In this document: one piece after another, positions 26,263-36,196 of the stretch | Layout of the letters: each line of letters begins with the position of its first letter | Numbering within the stretch: the stretch's first letter is position 1 | Assembly (NCBI GenBank): GCA_005877695.1 | Contig: VBOA01000008.1 | Location: 1-64,000, forward strand | DNA from: Gammaproteobacteria bacterium | GTDB lineage: Bacteria; Pseudomonadota; Gammaproteobacteria; Diplorickettsiales; Diplorickettsiaceae | Length of the DNA: 64,000 nucleotides | Direction of reading: 5' to 3' | Notes under the pieces: model-generated | Told to the model about the DNA's origin: nothing | Database searches by the model: none | The model's input: the letters and a program-made list of their open reading frames with translations, nothing else | Position numbers and translations under genes: made by a program

Positions 26263-26909
26263 GGTTTAGGATCTAAAAAAATTTTTTTGATGCCTGAAGA
26301 TAATGAATAATTCGTTTGATGACTAGTAAACACAATGGAACCCTCTTCAGCGCTGTGTTTTTCCATTAAAGCCGATAAAAATGCAACCCCCGCATTATCG
26401 AGAGAGGTAAAAGGTTCATCCAAAACCCAACAATCTGCTTTAATCAATAATAACTTAGCTAAACTCAAGCGGCGTTGTTGACCAACTGAAAGTTGCATTA
26501 ATAATCTTTTTGAGCAATCTCTCAAATTTAACTGTTCTAATACTTGATAAATATCATGAATTACTTTTTGTTTGGATTGCTTATGAATTAAATTTCGTCT
26601 GGACAGGTATAAATAAAGGTTTTCAACAGGATTCAATGTAGACTTCAACCCTAAGCGATGGTTTACATAGAGTAAATTTTCAGTAAAATTTATATTATTT
26701 TTCTCAATCGAAATTCCATTCCACATTACTTTTCCTATTAAAGGAGTGCGTAAACCCGTTAATATCTGCAATAATGTCGTCTTACCCGAACCATTTGCAC
26801 CAACAATATGTAATATTTGGCTGGGAAAAAGTTGAAACGTAAGTTGTTTAAATAGAAGTCGGCTATTACGTTCATAAGCCAATCCCTCAACGGTTAACAC
26901 ATTCTTCAT
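26256..26909 (-). CDS. ccmA: Cytochrome c biogenesis ATP-binding protein CcmA
   Basis: The protein has 217 residues. ABC motifs: Walker A VGANGSGKTTLLQIL, signature LSVGQQRRLSLAKLL, Walker B CWVLDEPFTSLD, switch histidine in IVFTSHQ. The segment NFTENLLYVNHRLGLKSTL, with its HRLGLK, is characteristic of CcmA. It hydrolyses ATP with CcmB. It is divergent from sohB. Confidence 0.93.
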   Translation of the reverse strand: MKNVLTVEGLAYERNSRLLFKQLTFQLFPSQILHIVGANGSGKTTLLQILTGLRTPLIGKVMWNGISIEKNNINFTENLLYVNHRLGLKSTLNPVENLYLYLSRRNLIHKQSKQKVIHDIYQVLEQLNLRDCSKRLLMQLSVGQQRRLSLAKLLLIKADCWVLDEPFTSLDNAGVAFLSALMEKHSAEEGSIVFTSHQTNYSLSSGIKKIFLDPKPC

Positions 26910-27046
26910 TCCTTAATGACGATAAAAGAGTCATCCCTTTTCAATCGTTTGCTTTGTCCTTGCCTATTTAGCGAAGTCCTGTTGTATATATAATAGCGCC
27001 TAGGCTATATTATTCCTTTTTTAAATTTCTTAAAAGGCCAACAACC

Positions 27047-28054
27047 ATGTCATTTCTTCTTCAATATGTTGTTTTCCTAGCGAAACTATTTACCTTAGTA
27101 GTCGCCATTTTAATAATAACGGCCGGCATTTTTTCCATCGCTCGCAAAGCTAAAGAACAAAACAAAAATAAATTATGTATAAAGAAACTAAATAAAAAAT
27201 ATCAAGAATTTGCTGAAACATTGAATTCAGAAATTCTTGATAAGAAGCAATTAAAAAAATTTGCAAAAGAACAAAAAGCTAAATTAAAAAAGACGGCTAA
27301 ATTATTGAAAAAACGAGTTTTTGTTTTAAATTTTCAAGGTGATATCAAAGCTACAGCGGTAAATAATCTACGCGAAGAGATCACTGCCCTCATCCAAGTC
27401 GCTACACCCCAAGATGAAGTCGTATTGAGATTAGAAAGTGGAGGTGGAATGGTTGCTCCCTATGGTTTAGCTGCTTCACAGTTACAACGTTTAAAAGATA
27501 AAAGTATCCCTTTAACCGTTACCATCGATAAAATAGCGGCGAGTGGAGGTTATTTAATGGCCTGCGTTGGCGATAAAATTTTAGCGGCACCGTTTGCGAT
27601 AATTGGTTCAATCGGTGTGGTCGCACAACTCCCTAACTTTCATCGTTTTTTAAAGAAAAGAGATATTGATTTTGAATTATTAACGGCCGGAGAATATAAA
27701 AGAACACTGACTATTTTTGGTGAGAACACCGCGAAGGCGCGTGAAAAAACTCAAGATGATCTAGAGGAAATTCATCATCTTTTTAAAGCCTTTATTCAAA
27801 CTAACCGAAAAAAAGTCAATATGGCCGAAGTCGCCACCGGAGCTCATTGGCTTGCCAAAGATGCGCTTGGGCTTAATCTAGTTGATGAACTCATAACCAG
27901 TGACGATTATTTAAGTCTACTCGCGGGTAGCGATAAAGCAGAAATTTATGAATGCCAATACCTGACTAAAAAAACAGTAACCGAAAAATTGAGCAGTAAT
28001 GTACAATCTACTCTCAATAAATTAATGTGGTTTAAAACGAGCGTCCACTCCTAA
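27047..28054 (+). CDS. sohB: Inner-membrane S49-family protease SohB
   Basis: The protein has 335 residues. An N-terminal membrane helix (LFTLVVAILIITAGIFSIA) is followed by a charged SohB-specific region and the S49 peptidase core: VFVLNFQGDIKA, VVLRLESGGGMV, and the nucleophile Ser in IAASGGYLMACVGD; the general-base Lys should be in GEYKRTL. The product probably degrades membrane or periplasmic peptides. It is the first gene before lnt. Confidence 0.92.
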   Translation: MSFLLQYVVFLAKLFTLVVAILIITAGIFSIARKAKEQNKNKLCIKKLNKKYQEFAETLNSEILDKKQLKKFAKEQKAKLKKTAKLLKKRVFVLNFQGDIKATAVNNLREEITALIQVATPQDEVVLRLESGGGMVAPYGLAASQLQRLKDKSIPLTVTIDKIAASGGYLMACVGDKILAAPFAIIGSIGVVAQLPNFHRFLKKRDIDFELLTAGEYKRTLTIFGENTAKAREKTQDDLEEIHHLFKAFIQTNRKKVNMAEVATGAHWLAKDALGLNLVDELITSDDYLSLLAGSDKAEIYECQYLTKKTVTEKLSSNVQSTLNKLMWFKTSVHS

Positions 28055-28132
28055 ATTCTGTTCATTTCAGTTGAGGAGCCCAAAAGACAAAATCTTTGAA
28101 ATCAGGTTTTTGACTCTTTCCTATGCAATTTT

Positions 28133-29647
28133 ATGACCTATTATAAAGAAATAACGGCGCTCATCGCAGGCAGCTTACTCGCCTTTGCTTTTGCTCCAAT
28201 GGACATCTATCCTTTAGCTATTTTCTCTCCTGCAATATTATTATTACTCTGGTTAAATAGCTCGGCAAAACGTGCTTTTATTTTAGGGGTAGTCTTTGGC
28301 ATAGGTTTCTATGGTATCGGCGTCTCGTGGGTATTTATTAGTATTCATGAATTTGGCCATACCTCCCTTTTTTTAGCTTCATTAATTACTGCCCTATTTA
28401 TTTTTATATTAGGATTATTTACAGGTATTCAGGGTTTTCTACTAAACCGTTTTTTTCCAAACAACACCTTCATCAAGTTGTATATCATCTTTCCTAGCAC
28501 TTGGGCCTTAGTAGAATGGTTACGTAGTTGGATATTTACTGGTTTTCCTTGGTTATTATTAGGTACAAGCCAAATTAATACCCCGCTTAGCGGTTATGCA
28601 CCTCTTTTGGGAATAGTCGGCATGACATTCCTTGTTACTTTGACCGCAAGTTTGCTTCTTTCGTTATTTTGTCCTTTTTTAAACCAACGTTTTGATTGTC
28701 AGTTTGATTTAAAAAACTTTCATTATTTGAGTCGTTTATTAGTACTGATAGGGTTATGGGCCGGTGGCTATGCCTTAAGTTTTATCCCTTGGACACATGT
28801 CCAAGGAAAACCCATTCAAATCAGTCTAATACAAGCCGATATCCCTCAAGAAATAAAATGGGAAGCTGAATATCAAAAAGCTTCATTAATACATTATCTG
28901 CAATTAACCAAATCACATTGGAATAGCCGGCTGATTATTTGGCCAGAAGCGGCCATTCCTTTTTTACAAAATCAAGCTGTTGATTTTCTAAAGCGACTTG
29001 ATAAGCAAGCTAAACAACATAAAACCACATTAATAACAGGAATTCCGATTCAAAAAGGCTCCCAGTACTTCAATGGCATGCTAGCTCTAGGCTTAGATCA
29101 GGCCACCTATTATAAACAGAGGCTGGTAATTTTTGGTGAATATCTTCCTTGGTGGATAATCTGGGCTCATGGTCTATTAAATTTATTAGATATTCCCATG
29201 TCTAGTTTTTCACCAGGTCCTAGTCATCAGCCTGCATTCACCACAGCCAACGCTAACATAGGCACGTTTATTTGTTATGAAATTGCTTATTCCAACTTGG
29301 TCCGACACGCATTGCAAGATCATGCACAGTTACTATTAACCATTAATGATGACGCTTGGTTCGGCCACTCTTTTGCGTTAGCTCAACATCTACAAATTGG
29401 ACAATTTCAAGCCTTAGCCACCGGACGTTATTTAGCTTTTTTAAGCAATACTGGCTTAACGGCTATTGTGACACCTAAAGGCAAAATTTTAGCGAAACTT
29501 CCCGCCTTCGAGACAGGTGTCTTAACCAGTTTGATTTATAAAAGTGTCGGTTTAACGCCCTGGGTATATCTCGGAGATGGTTCTATTATTATCTTTTTAG
29601 TGGGATTATGTATCTTATGTTACGCTTATCGAAAAGCTCACATTTAG
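28133..29647 (+). CDS. lnt: Apolipoprotein N-acyltransferase
   Basis: The protein has 504 residues: about six N-terminal membrane helices, then a nitrilase-like domain. Catalytic residues are the Glu in LIIWPEAAIPF, a Lys in YYKQRLVIFGEYLP, and the Cys in IGTFICYEIAY. It adds the third acyl chain to the N-terminal cysteine of lipoproteins at the periplasmic face, the step before LolCDE export, whose genes are also in this window. Confidence 0.93.
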   Translation: MTYYKEITALIAGSLLAFAFAPMDIYPLAIFSPAILLLLWLNSSAKRAFILGVVFGIGFYGIGVSWVFISIHEFGHTSLFLASLITALFIFILGLFTGIQGFLLNRFFPNNTFIKLYIIFPSTWALVEWLRSWIFTGFPWLLLGTSQINTPLSGYAPLLGIVGMTFLVTLTASLLLSLFCPFLNQRFDCQFDLKNFHYLSRLLVLIGLWAGGYALSFIPWTHVQGKPIQISLIQADIPQEIKWEAEYQKASLIHYLQLTKSHWNSRLIIWPEAAIPFLQNQAVDFLKRLDKQAKQHKTTLITGIPIQKGSQYFNGMLALGLDQATYYKQRLVIFGEYLPWWIIWAHGLLNLLDIPMSSFSPGPSHQPAFTTANANIGTFICYEIAYSNLVRHALQDHAQLLLTINDDAWFGHSFALAQHLQIGQFQALATGRYLAFLSNTGLTAIVTPKGKILAKLPAFETGVLTSLIYKSVGLTPWVYLGDGSIIIFLVGLCILCYAYRKAHI

Positions 29648-29940
29648 ATGTTTATGCTTCCGTTAACTCAGGCTATTATAGATTAATGCCTTACCCAAGC
29701 GATGGCACAATAAAAATCGGACTTGTTATATAATTAACACTTAATTGAACATTTTTAATCAATTCGAATTTTATAGCACATTAGAAATGAGTCTATACTC
29801 ACAGCAATTGGATTTTTTGGAATGAACTGCGTAGTAAAGCAACCGGAGTGTATTATTTACTTGAAAATTGCATATCCCGCAGCTAGACAATCAAAAGGTT
29901 CAAACACCAAGAGTATAACTAAAACAAGGTATCTAACCAC

Positions 29941-32442
29941 ATGCAAGAACAATATCAACCCTTAGCACTTGAAGCTGACATCCAAAAATTTTGGAAAGAA
30001 CATCAATGTTTCAAGGTCACCGAAGATCTTAATAAAGAAAAATTTTATTGCCTCTCTATGTTTCCTTACCCTAGTGGTCATTTACACGTAGGTCATGTCC
30101 GTAATTATGTATTAGGCGATGTTATTGCCCGATACCAGCGCATGTTAGGTAAAAATGTTTTGCATCCTATCGGTTGGGACGCGTTTGGTTTGCCAGCTGA
30201 AAATGCTGCCATTGAAAAAGGAATAGCACCTGCTAAATGGACTTATGCAAATATTGAGCATATGCGCAAACAATTTCAACAACTCGGCTTAAGTTTTGAT
30301 TGGAGTAGGGAAATCACTACCTGTAAGCCTGATTACTATCAATGGGAACAATGGCTTTTTATTCAATTACTTAAAAACGGTTTAGTTTATAAAAAAAGTG
30401 CTATTGTAAATTGGGATCCTATTGATAAAACTGTGCTAGCAAATGAACAAGTTATTGATGGTCGTGGCTGGCGCTCAGGTGCACTTGTCGAACGTAAAGA
30501 AATTCCACAATGGTTTTTAAAAATTACCGCTTATGCCGATGAATTATTAAATGATCTGGATACATTAGATGCATGGCCTGATGAAGTCAAAACCATGCAA
30601 CGCAATTGGATAGGACGATCACAAGGTTTAACTATTCAATTTAAAGTCAATCATCCTGAGTTAGACGCCATTGAAATCTTTACTACACGTCCCGACACCT
30701 TATTCGGCGCTACTTTTATCGCCGTTTCACCTAATCATCCTATCGCACATTATATTGCTAAACACGATCCCAAACTACAGGCTACCATTACCAGTTTTCA
30801 ACAAATCCCAACGTCAGAAGAAGCAACTGCGCATTTAGAAAAAAAAGGTTTTATGACTTATCTAACTGCCTGTAACCCGCTGACCCAGGAAAACTTACCG
30901 ATATGGGTTGCTAATTTTGTCAAAACAGATTACGGCTCCGGAGCCATCATGGGAGTCCCTGCACATGATGAGCGTGATTTTGAATTTGCAAAGAAATATA
31001 ATTTACCTGTCCGTCCCGTCATACTATCCACTCAAGCGCATGATTATCAATCAGGGCCTCTTATTACAAATGTAGGTACATTAATTAACTCCGGTCCGTA
31101 TACCGGTTTAAGCACTGAGCTTGCATCAGTAACTATTGCCAAACAGTTATTAAAAGAAAAGTTAGCCGAGCATACAACTAATTATCGACTGCGTGATTGG
31201 GGTGTCTCGCGTCAGCGATATTGGGGAACACCGATTCCGATTATTTATTGCACAACTTGTGGTGTAATTCCTGTCCCAGAAGAAGATTTACCTGTCGTAC
31301 TTCCCGAATCAATTGAATTCAAAGGGGTAGGCTCACCTTTAAAAAATATGCCTGAGTTTTATCAGGCCCTATGCCCGACCTGCAAGCAACCTGCTCGAAG
31401 AGAAACCGATACATTAGATACCTTTGTAGAATCTTCCTGGTATTACGCTCGTTTTGCTTGCCCCACTCAGAACCGATCTATGTTAGATGATAGAGCAAAA
31501 TATTGGACGCCTGTTGACCATTATATTGGAGGGATTGAACATGCCGTTTTGCACTTACTCTATGCACGTTTTTTTCATAAAGTATTACGCGATTTAGGTT
31601 TACTTAATTCGAATGAACCCTTTACACGTTTGTTGACTCAAGGCATGGTTCTAAAAGATGGCGCAAAAATGTCTAAATCTAAAGGTAATACCGTCGATCC
31701 TGCCAAGCTAATGTCACAATATGGAGCCGATACCTTACGATTATTTATTTTATTCGCCGCCCCTCCTGAACAATCCTTAGAATGGTCTGATGCGGGTGTT
31801 GAAGGCGCTTATCGATTTTTAAAACGTTTATGGGCATTAGCTTATAGCAATCCTTGGATAATAGAATTTAATGAAACCCATAAGCATAGCCTCACACAAC
31901 CCATTGATTGGACAAAAGCTCCTCATGAACATCGTAATTTACGCCGACAAGTCAATGAAATTTTACAACTTGCACGCCATGATTTTGAACGGCAACAGTT
32001 TAATACTGTTATTGCCAGTTGCATGAAGCTTTTGAACACACTGCAAACAGCCAGCCAGTTATTAAGCTCTTCTACAGATGATGCATTACTCACGACAATT
32101 AAATATATTATATGGCAAGGTTTAAGCATACTATTGCGCTTATTAGCCCCCATAGTTCCTCATATAACCCATACCTTATGGAAGGAACTCAAATTTCCCG
32201 GTTTAATTGGAAAAGCACATTGGCCAAAAGTAGCAGCCGATGCCTTAACTGTCGAAAAAATTGATTGGGTGATACAAGTGAATGGTAAATTACGTGCGCA
32301 ATTATCACTTGATGTACACTATAATGATGAAACACTCAAAACAATTATTCTCAATGACCCTCAGGTCAAGCGTTATACTAAAAATCAAGCCATTAAAAAA
32401 ATTATTATTGTCCCCAAAAAATTAGTTAATATTGTAATTTAA
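29941..32442 (+). CDS. leuS: Leucyl-tRNA synthetase
   Basis: The protein has 833 residues. The HIGH motif appears as HLHVGH at residues 47-52 and KMSKS at 576-580. The editing domain (about 220-410) carries FTTRPDTLFGATF and the conserved GVPAHDERDFEFA. It charges tRNA-Leu. The 293-bp space upstream holds no recognised gene. It is followed by lptE after 1 bp, then holA, nadD, rsfS and rlmH, the usual gammaproteobacterial order. Confidence 0.97.
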   Translation: MQEQYQPLALEADIQKFWKEHQCFKVTEDLNKEKFYCLSMFPYPSGHLHVGHVRNYVLGDVIARYQRMLGKNVLHPIGWDAFGLPAENAAIEKGIAPAKWTYANIEHMRKQFQQLGLSFDWSREITTCKPDYYQWEQWLFIQLLKNGLVYKKSAIVNWDPIDKTVLANEQVIDGRGWRSGALVERKEIPQWFLKITAYADELLNDLDTLDAWPDEVKTMQRNWIGRSQGLTIQFKVNHPELDAIEIFTTRPDTLFGATFIAVSPNHPIAHYIAKHDPKLQATITSFQQIPTSEEATAHLEKKGFMTYLTACNPLTQENLPIWVANFVKTDYGSGAIMGVPAHDERDFEFAKKYNLPVRPVILSTQAHDYQSGPLITNVGTLINSGPYTGLSTELASVTIAKQLLKEKLAEHTTNYRLRDWGVSRQRYWGTPIPIIYCTTCGVIPVPEEDLPVVLPESIEFKGVGSPLKNMPEFYQALCPTCKQPARRETDTLDTFVESSWYYARFACPTQNRSMLDDRAKYWTPVDHYIGGIEHAVLHLLYARFFHKVLRDLGLLNSNEPFTRLLTQGMVLKDGAKMSKSKGNTVDPAKLMSQYGADTLRLFILFAAPPEQSLEWSDAGVEGAYRFLKRLWALAYSNPWIIEFNETHKHSLTQPIDWTKAPHEHRNLRRQVNEILQLARHDFERQQFNTVIASCMKLLNTLQTASQLLSSSTDDALLTTIKYIIWQGLSILLRLLAPIVPHITHTLWKELKFPGLIGKAHWPKVAADALTVEKIDWVIQVNGKLRAQLSLDVHYNDETLKTIILNDPQVKRYTKNQAIKKIIIVPKKLVNIVI

Positions 32443-32443
32443 T

Positions 32444-32971
32444 ATGACCGCTCGTTACTTGTTATTAGTTATCCTCTTTTTTAGCTTCATACTCACTGCC
32501 TGTGGCTTTCAATTAAGAGGTCACTGTGAGTTTTCATTACCTTTTCATACACTTTCTTTAGAATCTAAACAACCTTATAGTAGCTTTACCAAAGCATTAC
32601 AAAAAGCGTTAGCAGCGACGGGGGTTAATACCTTACTTGCCACTCCAACATCTCCCCGTTTACAAATTCTTGCACAAACCTTTACTCGTACAGTGACCAG
32701 CCTAGGGAATGCCGGACAAACAACAACCTATCTACTTGTTTATAGTATTTTATTTCAGCTAGTAGATTGTACAGGCCACATTTTATTAGCCCCTCAACAA
32801 ATCCAAACCACGCGAACCTTTTCGATTACATCCAATCAACTTGCAGGTGATCTCAATACAGAAAATGATTTACAAGAAAACATGCAACAGGATGTTATAC
32901 AACAACTTTTAATTCGCTTAGGTTCTATAGAATTACGCCAGCAAATTCGCTGTAGTTCTTGTCCTCAGTAA
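32444..32971 (+). CDS. lptE: LPS-assembly lipoprotein LptE
   Basis: The protein has 175 residues. A lipoprotein signal peptide ends with the lipobox LTAC (Cys20) followed by GFQLRG, as in LptE/RlpB. It plugs the LptD barrel that inserts lipopolysaccharide into the outer membrane. It starts 1 bp after the leuS stop codon, the conserved position of this gene. Confidence 0.9.
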   Translation: MTARYLLLVILFFSFILTACGFQLRGHCEFSLPFHTLSLESKQPYSSFTKALQKALAATGVNTLLATPTSPRLQILAQTFTRTVTSLGNAGQTTTYLLVYSILFQLVDCTGHILLAPQQIQTTRTFSITSNQLAGDLNTENDLQENMQQDVIQQLLIRLGSIELRQQIRCSSCPQ

Positions 32972-32983
32972 TAGTCTAATATT

Positions 32984-34018
32984 ATGCAATGTCGCTATGA
33001 ACAATTACCTCAGCAATTAAATAATAATATTATAGCGCCCCTTTATTTAATTTTCGGTGAAGAAATCGTATTAATTCAGGATGCCTGTAAGATCATTCGC
33101 TCAGCAGCAAAAAAAGCCGGTTTTACTGAACGCCAAGTATTTTATGCCGACACACATTTTAATGTTTCTACGCTGATTACCTGTATGAATAACTATGGCT
33201 TATTCGCTGAAAAACAACTGCTAGAGCTACATTTATCACAAGGTTTTTCTGAATCCATAATACAAACACTGACGCTCTATACTAAAAACCCACCACCTAA
33301 TAAACTTTTACTCATAATCGCTGGAAAATTGGATCGTCGCTTACAGCAAGCCGCTTGGTTTAAAAGTATTGATAAATTAGGTTTAGTTATTCCTGTATGG
33401 CCTTTACACACTCCACAATTATTTAGATGGGTAACTGAGCGTTGCCATACCATGGGTTTAAAAGTAGAAAAAGCCGCTATTGAATGCCTTATTTTTGCCA
33501 CCGAAGGAAATTTATTAGCCACTGCGCAAACAATAGAAAAACTCAGCCTATATTTTGGGCCACACCATGACACCATTACTATTGATATGTTAACGCAAGC
33601 ACTCAGCGACAGCGCTCGATTCGATCCTTTCAAACTGATCGATGCAGCATTAGCAGGAAACTCAGAACGTTGCTTGCGCATCTTAGCGCAGCTAAAAGAA
33701 GAAGGCATAGAACCTTTATTAATTTTATGGGCGCTAAGCCGAGAATGCCGATTATTAGCCTCTTTTGCATTTAAACTTAATCAAGGCCAAAATTTAATAA
33801 CCCTTTTTAAAGAACAACAAGTGTGGGAGAAACAGAAACTATTACTTCAACAAGCCTTAACACGTCATAACTTTAGGCATTGGTATCAATTAATAGGTCT
33901 TGCACACCGCATTGACCAGCTTATAAAAGGTATAGGCACGGGTCATGTTTGGAATGCTTTACAAACACTCAGTCTCGAAATTGCGGAATCCAGTCAAGTA
34001 CGAAGAGTAGATGTATGA
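32984..34018 (+). CDS. holA: DNA polymerase III delta subunit
   Basis: The protein has 344 residues, full length. The N-terminal part APLYLIFGEEIVLIQDACKI is the HolA P-loop-like start; SDSARFDPFKLIDAALAGN and the following EEGIEPLLILWALSREC are conserved in the delta clamp-loader subunit. It opens the beta clamp in the clamp-loader complex. It follows lptE after 12 bp and overlaps nadD by four bases (ATGA). Confidence 0.93.
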   Translation: MQCRYEQLPQQLNNNIIAPLYLIFGEEIVLIQDACKIIRSAAKKAGFTERQVFYADTHFNVSTLITCMNNYGLFAEKQLLELHLSQGFSESIIQTLTLYTKNPPPNKLLLIIAGKLDRRLQQAAWFKSIDKLGLVIPVWPLHTPQLFRWVTERCHTMGLKVEKAAIECLIFATEGNLLATAQTIEKLSLYFGPHHDTITIDMLTQALSDSARFDPFKLIDAALAGNSERCLRILAQLKEEGIEPLLILWALSRECRLLASFAFKLNQGQNLITLFKEQQVWEKQKLLLQQALTRHNFRHWYQLIGLAHRIDQLIKGIGTGHVWNALQTLSLEIAESSQVRRVDV

Positions 34019-34644
34019 TAGGGATTTTAGGAGGTAGTTTCGACCCTGTGCATAATGGACATTTACATATTGCACAAGAGGTGTATCAACAACTCCGTTT
34101 AAGTGAAGTTCGTTTCATACCTTGCAAAAAATCTGTTAGTAACAAAAAAAAAATAGTAGCCACTGAGCAACAGCGACTTACTATGCTGAAATTCGCTTTA
34201 CAATCTTATCCGTATTTTTCAATTGATGAACGAGAATTACACAGAGCTACTCCTTCCTATATGGTAGAAACCTTAGCTTCTCTACGTCTGGAATTGGGTA
34301 ATACATCTTTAGGACTCATTTTAGGAGCTGATAATTTAGCGAGCTTAGATCATTGGCATCAATGGAATTCAATCATCAATTATGCACATTTACTTATTGT
34401 GCCTAGACCCAGTCATAAAAAAGCTTACTCTAAGAAAGTTCATACTTTTATTGAGAAATATCAAATCCAGGATCCTGCTTTATTAGCCCAACAATCCTCT
34501 GGATTTTTATATATGACTCATGTAAAAGCTTTACCCATCTCAGCTACTTTCATACGTAAAGCGATTGCGAGTGGTAATCCTCCGGTTGGATCATTACCTA
34601 CCACTGTCCTTGATTATATTTTGGAACAAAAATTATATTTATGA
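34015..34644 (+). CDS. nadD: Nicotinate-nucleotide adenylyltransferase
   Basis: With ATG 34015 the product has 209 residues beginning MIGILGGSFDPVHNGHLHIA, the nucleotidyltransferase start with its HxGH motif; the longer in-frame reading would cover holA coding sequence. The second motif ISATFIRK is near the C-terminus (about 178-185). It makes deamido-NAD from nicotinate mononucleotide and ATP. The ATGA overlap with holA and the overlap with rsfS (34641) suggest translational coupling. Confidence 0.95.
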   Translation: MIGILGGSFDPVHNGHLHIAQEVYQQLRLSEVRFIPCKKSVSNKKKIVATEQQRLTMLKFALQSYPYFSIDERELHRATPSYMVETLASLRLELGNTSLGLILGADNLASLDHWHQWNSIINYAHLLIVPRPSHKKAYSKKVHTFIEKYQIQDPALLAQQSSGFLYMTHVKALPISATFIRKAIASGNPPVGSLPTTVLDYILEQKLYL

Positions 34645-34976
34645 AGAAACCTACTTTAAATAGAGATCTCCAAGCTGACCTAATAGGTTTGTTAGAAGAT
34701 CACAAAGCAAAAAATATTACCGTTCTCGATGTCAGCAAGATTACCGACATCACTGATCTGATGATCATTTGCACAGGAAATTCTAATCGGCATGTTAAAA
34801 CACTAGCACAGTATCTAATATCGGCTGCCAAAGCCAAAGGCATGACCCTTTATGGCGTTGAAGGTGAGAAAGAAGGCGAGTGGATATTGATCGATCTAGT
34901 CGATGCAATTGTTCATATTATGATTCCTCAAGAACGCGAATTTTATAAACTTGAAAAGTTATGGAGCCAACCGTAA
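34641..34976 (+). CDS. rsfS: Ribosomal silencing factor RsfS
   Basis: The protein has 111 residues. Conserved parts: DHKAKNITVLDVSKITDITD, MIICTGNSNRHVKTLAQ, and GEWILIDLVDAIVHIM. It binds uL14 on the large subunit and blocks subunit joining in starvation. It overlaps nadD by 4 bases and is followed by rlmH after 3 bases. Confidence 0.95.
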   Translation: MKKPTLNRDLQADLIGLLEDHKAKNITVLDVSKITDITDLMIICTGNSNRHVKTLAQYLISAAKAKGMTLYGVEGEKEGEWILIDLVDAIVHIMIPQEREFYKLEKLWSQP

Positions 34977-34979
34977 AAA

Positions 34980-35450
34980 ATGATTATTCATTTAATTGCT
35001 GTAGGAACCAAATGTACTCGATGGGCAAAAACGGGTTTTCAAGATTATCAAAAGCGCTTACCGGTAGAATGTAAACTTAATTTAATGCCGATACCATTAA
35101 GTAAGCGTAGTAAAAATTCTGAAATTTTTAAACATATCGCCGAAGAAGAAAAAAAGATACTCGCCGCCATTCCAAAGCGTTCCCGTATCATTGCTTTAGA
35201 TGTTCAAGGGCAAATGTGGAATACACAACAACTTGCGCAATCTTTACAGCAATGGCAATTAGAAAGACAAGATGTAAGCTTACTTATCGGTGGGCCTGAC
35301 GGTTTAGGTGACAACTGCAGAAAAAAAGCCGAACATATTTGGTCACTTTCACCATTAACACTTCCCCATGCTCTGGTACGAATTGTTGTAGCAGAGCAAT
35401 TATACCGTGCCTGGAGTTTATTAAATAATCACCCTTATCACCGAGAATAA
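34980..35450 (+). CDS. rlmH: 23S rRNA pseudouridine1915 N3-methyltransferase RlmH
   Basis: The protein has 156 residues, one SPOUT domain. Conserved parts: IIHLIAVGTKC, IALDVQGQMWNTQQLAQ, the SAM-binding knot LLIGGPDGLGDN, and the end HALVRIVVAEQLYRAWSLLNNHPYHRE (given in part). It methylates pseudouridine 1915 in helix 69 of 23S rRNA. It is the last gene of the leuS-lptE-holA-nadD-rsfS run. Confidence 0.96.
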   Translation: MIIHLIAVGTKCTRWAKTGFQDYQKRLPVECKLNLMPIPLSKRSKNSEIFKHIAEEEKKILAAIPKRSRIIALDVQGQMWNTQQLAQSLQQWQLERQDVSLLIGGPDGLGDNCRKKAEHIWSLSPLTLPHALVRIVVAEQLYRAWSLLNNHPYHRE

Positions 35451-35521
35451 TCACTTAACATTGACATGCAAATTTAATCGGCGTGATCCCATAAGTAGTA
35501 AACTTAGGAAACTCAATTCCC

Positions 35522-36016
35522 TTAGAAAAAATGAAAAAAATGAATTAGCTGTAAAACTATCCAAGCATACACGCCCGCCATTAAATCATCGACGACGACA
35601 CCTAACCCACCCGGCATTTTTCGATCTATCCAAGCAATAGGCCAAGGTTTTACAATATCAAATAATCGAAACAAAACAAAACCAATGGCTATCCATAACC
35701 AACCTTTTGGGGCAGCAAACATTGTCAATCCAAATCCACATATTTCATCCCAAACAATTCCTGAATAATCATGCACACCTATTCCACGTTCAGTTATGTC
35801 ACAAATCCAAATCCCAACCAGTGTAGCAAATAACAAAATCAGTCCGTAATTAACTAAGGAAAAAGACTGTATTAAATAATACAATGGAATAGCAACCAAT
35901 GTTCCACAAGTCCCTGGCGCAAAGGGAGATAATCCAGCGCCAAAACCAAATGCAATTAAATAAATAGGATGGCTAAATACCTTACCGACGAGATCCTTTT
36001 GCATAATTTCTCTCAT
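35522..36016 (-). CDS. pgpA: Phosphatidylglycerophosphatase A
   Basis: The protein has 164 residues and about four membrane helices. The motif GFGAGLSPFAPGTCGTL, the acidic IVWDEICGFG and VVVDDLMAGVYA are the PgpA signature. It removes phosphate from phosphatidylglycerol phosphate. The start may be the first Met (36016) or the Met four codons later. It lies 180 bp after thiL on the same strand. Confidence 0.92.
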   Translation of the reverse strand: MREIMQKDLVGKVFSHPIYLIAFGFGAGLSPFAPGTCGTLVAIPLYYLIQSFSLVNYGLILLFATLVGIWICDITERGIGVHDYSGIVWDEICGFGLTMFAAPKGWLWIAIGFVLFRLFDIVKPWPIAWIDRKMPGGLGVVVDDLMAGVYAWIVLQLIHFFHFF

Positions 36017-36196
36017 AAATAATAGTTACCAGTTACCTAGCCAGCGCACAACACGCTACTGATATCCCCGTTTTTTTACGCCAGGATGGCATTTTCTGAT
36101 TTTCTCTTCATTATCATCCCATTCGAAGGGTTTAAGGTTTAAAAAAGATTATATACTTAGAAACTGAGTTACAAACAGATATTACCTAATCATTTC

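Noticed and set aside
29648..29940. Possible small gene between lnt and leuS (frame with WNELRSKATGVYY)
   Set aside because: Only about 27 codons are open, there is no start codon with a ribosome site, and no family was recognised; treated as intergenic.
33277..33708. Minus-strand 143-codon frame inside holA
   Set aside because: It is antisense to a conserved gene and its sequence reads as a reverse translation artefact.
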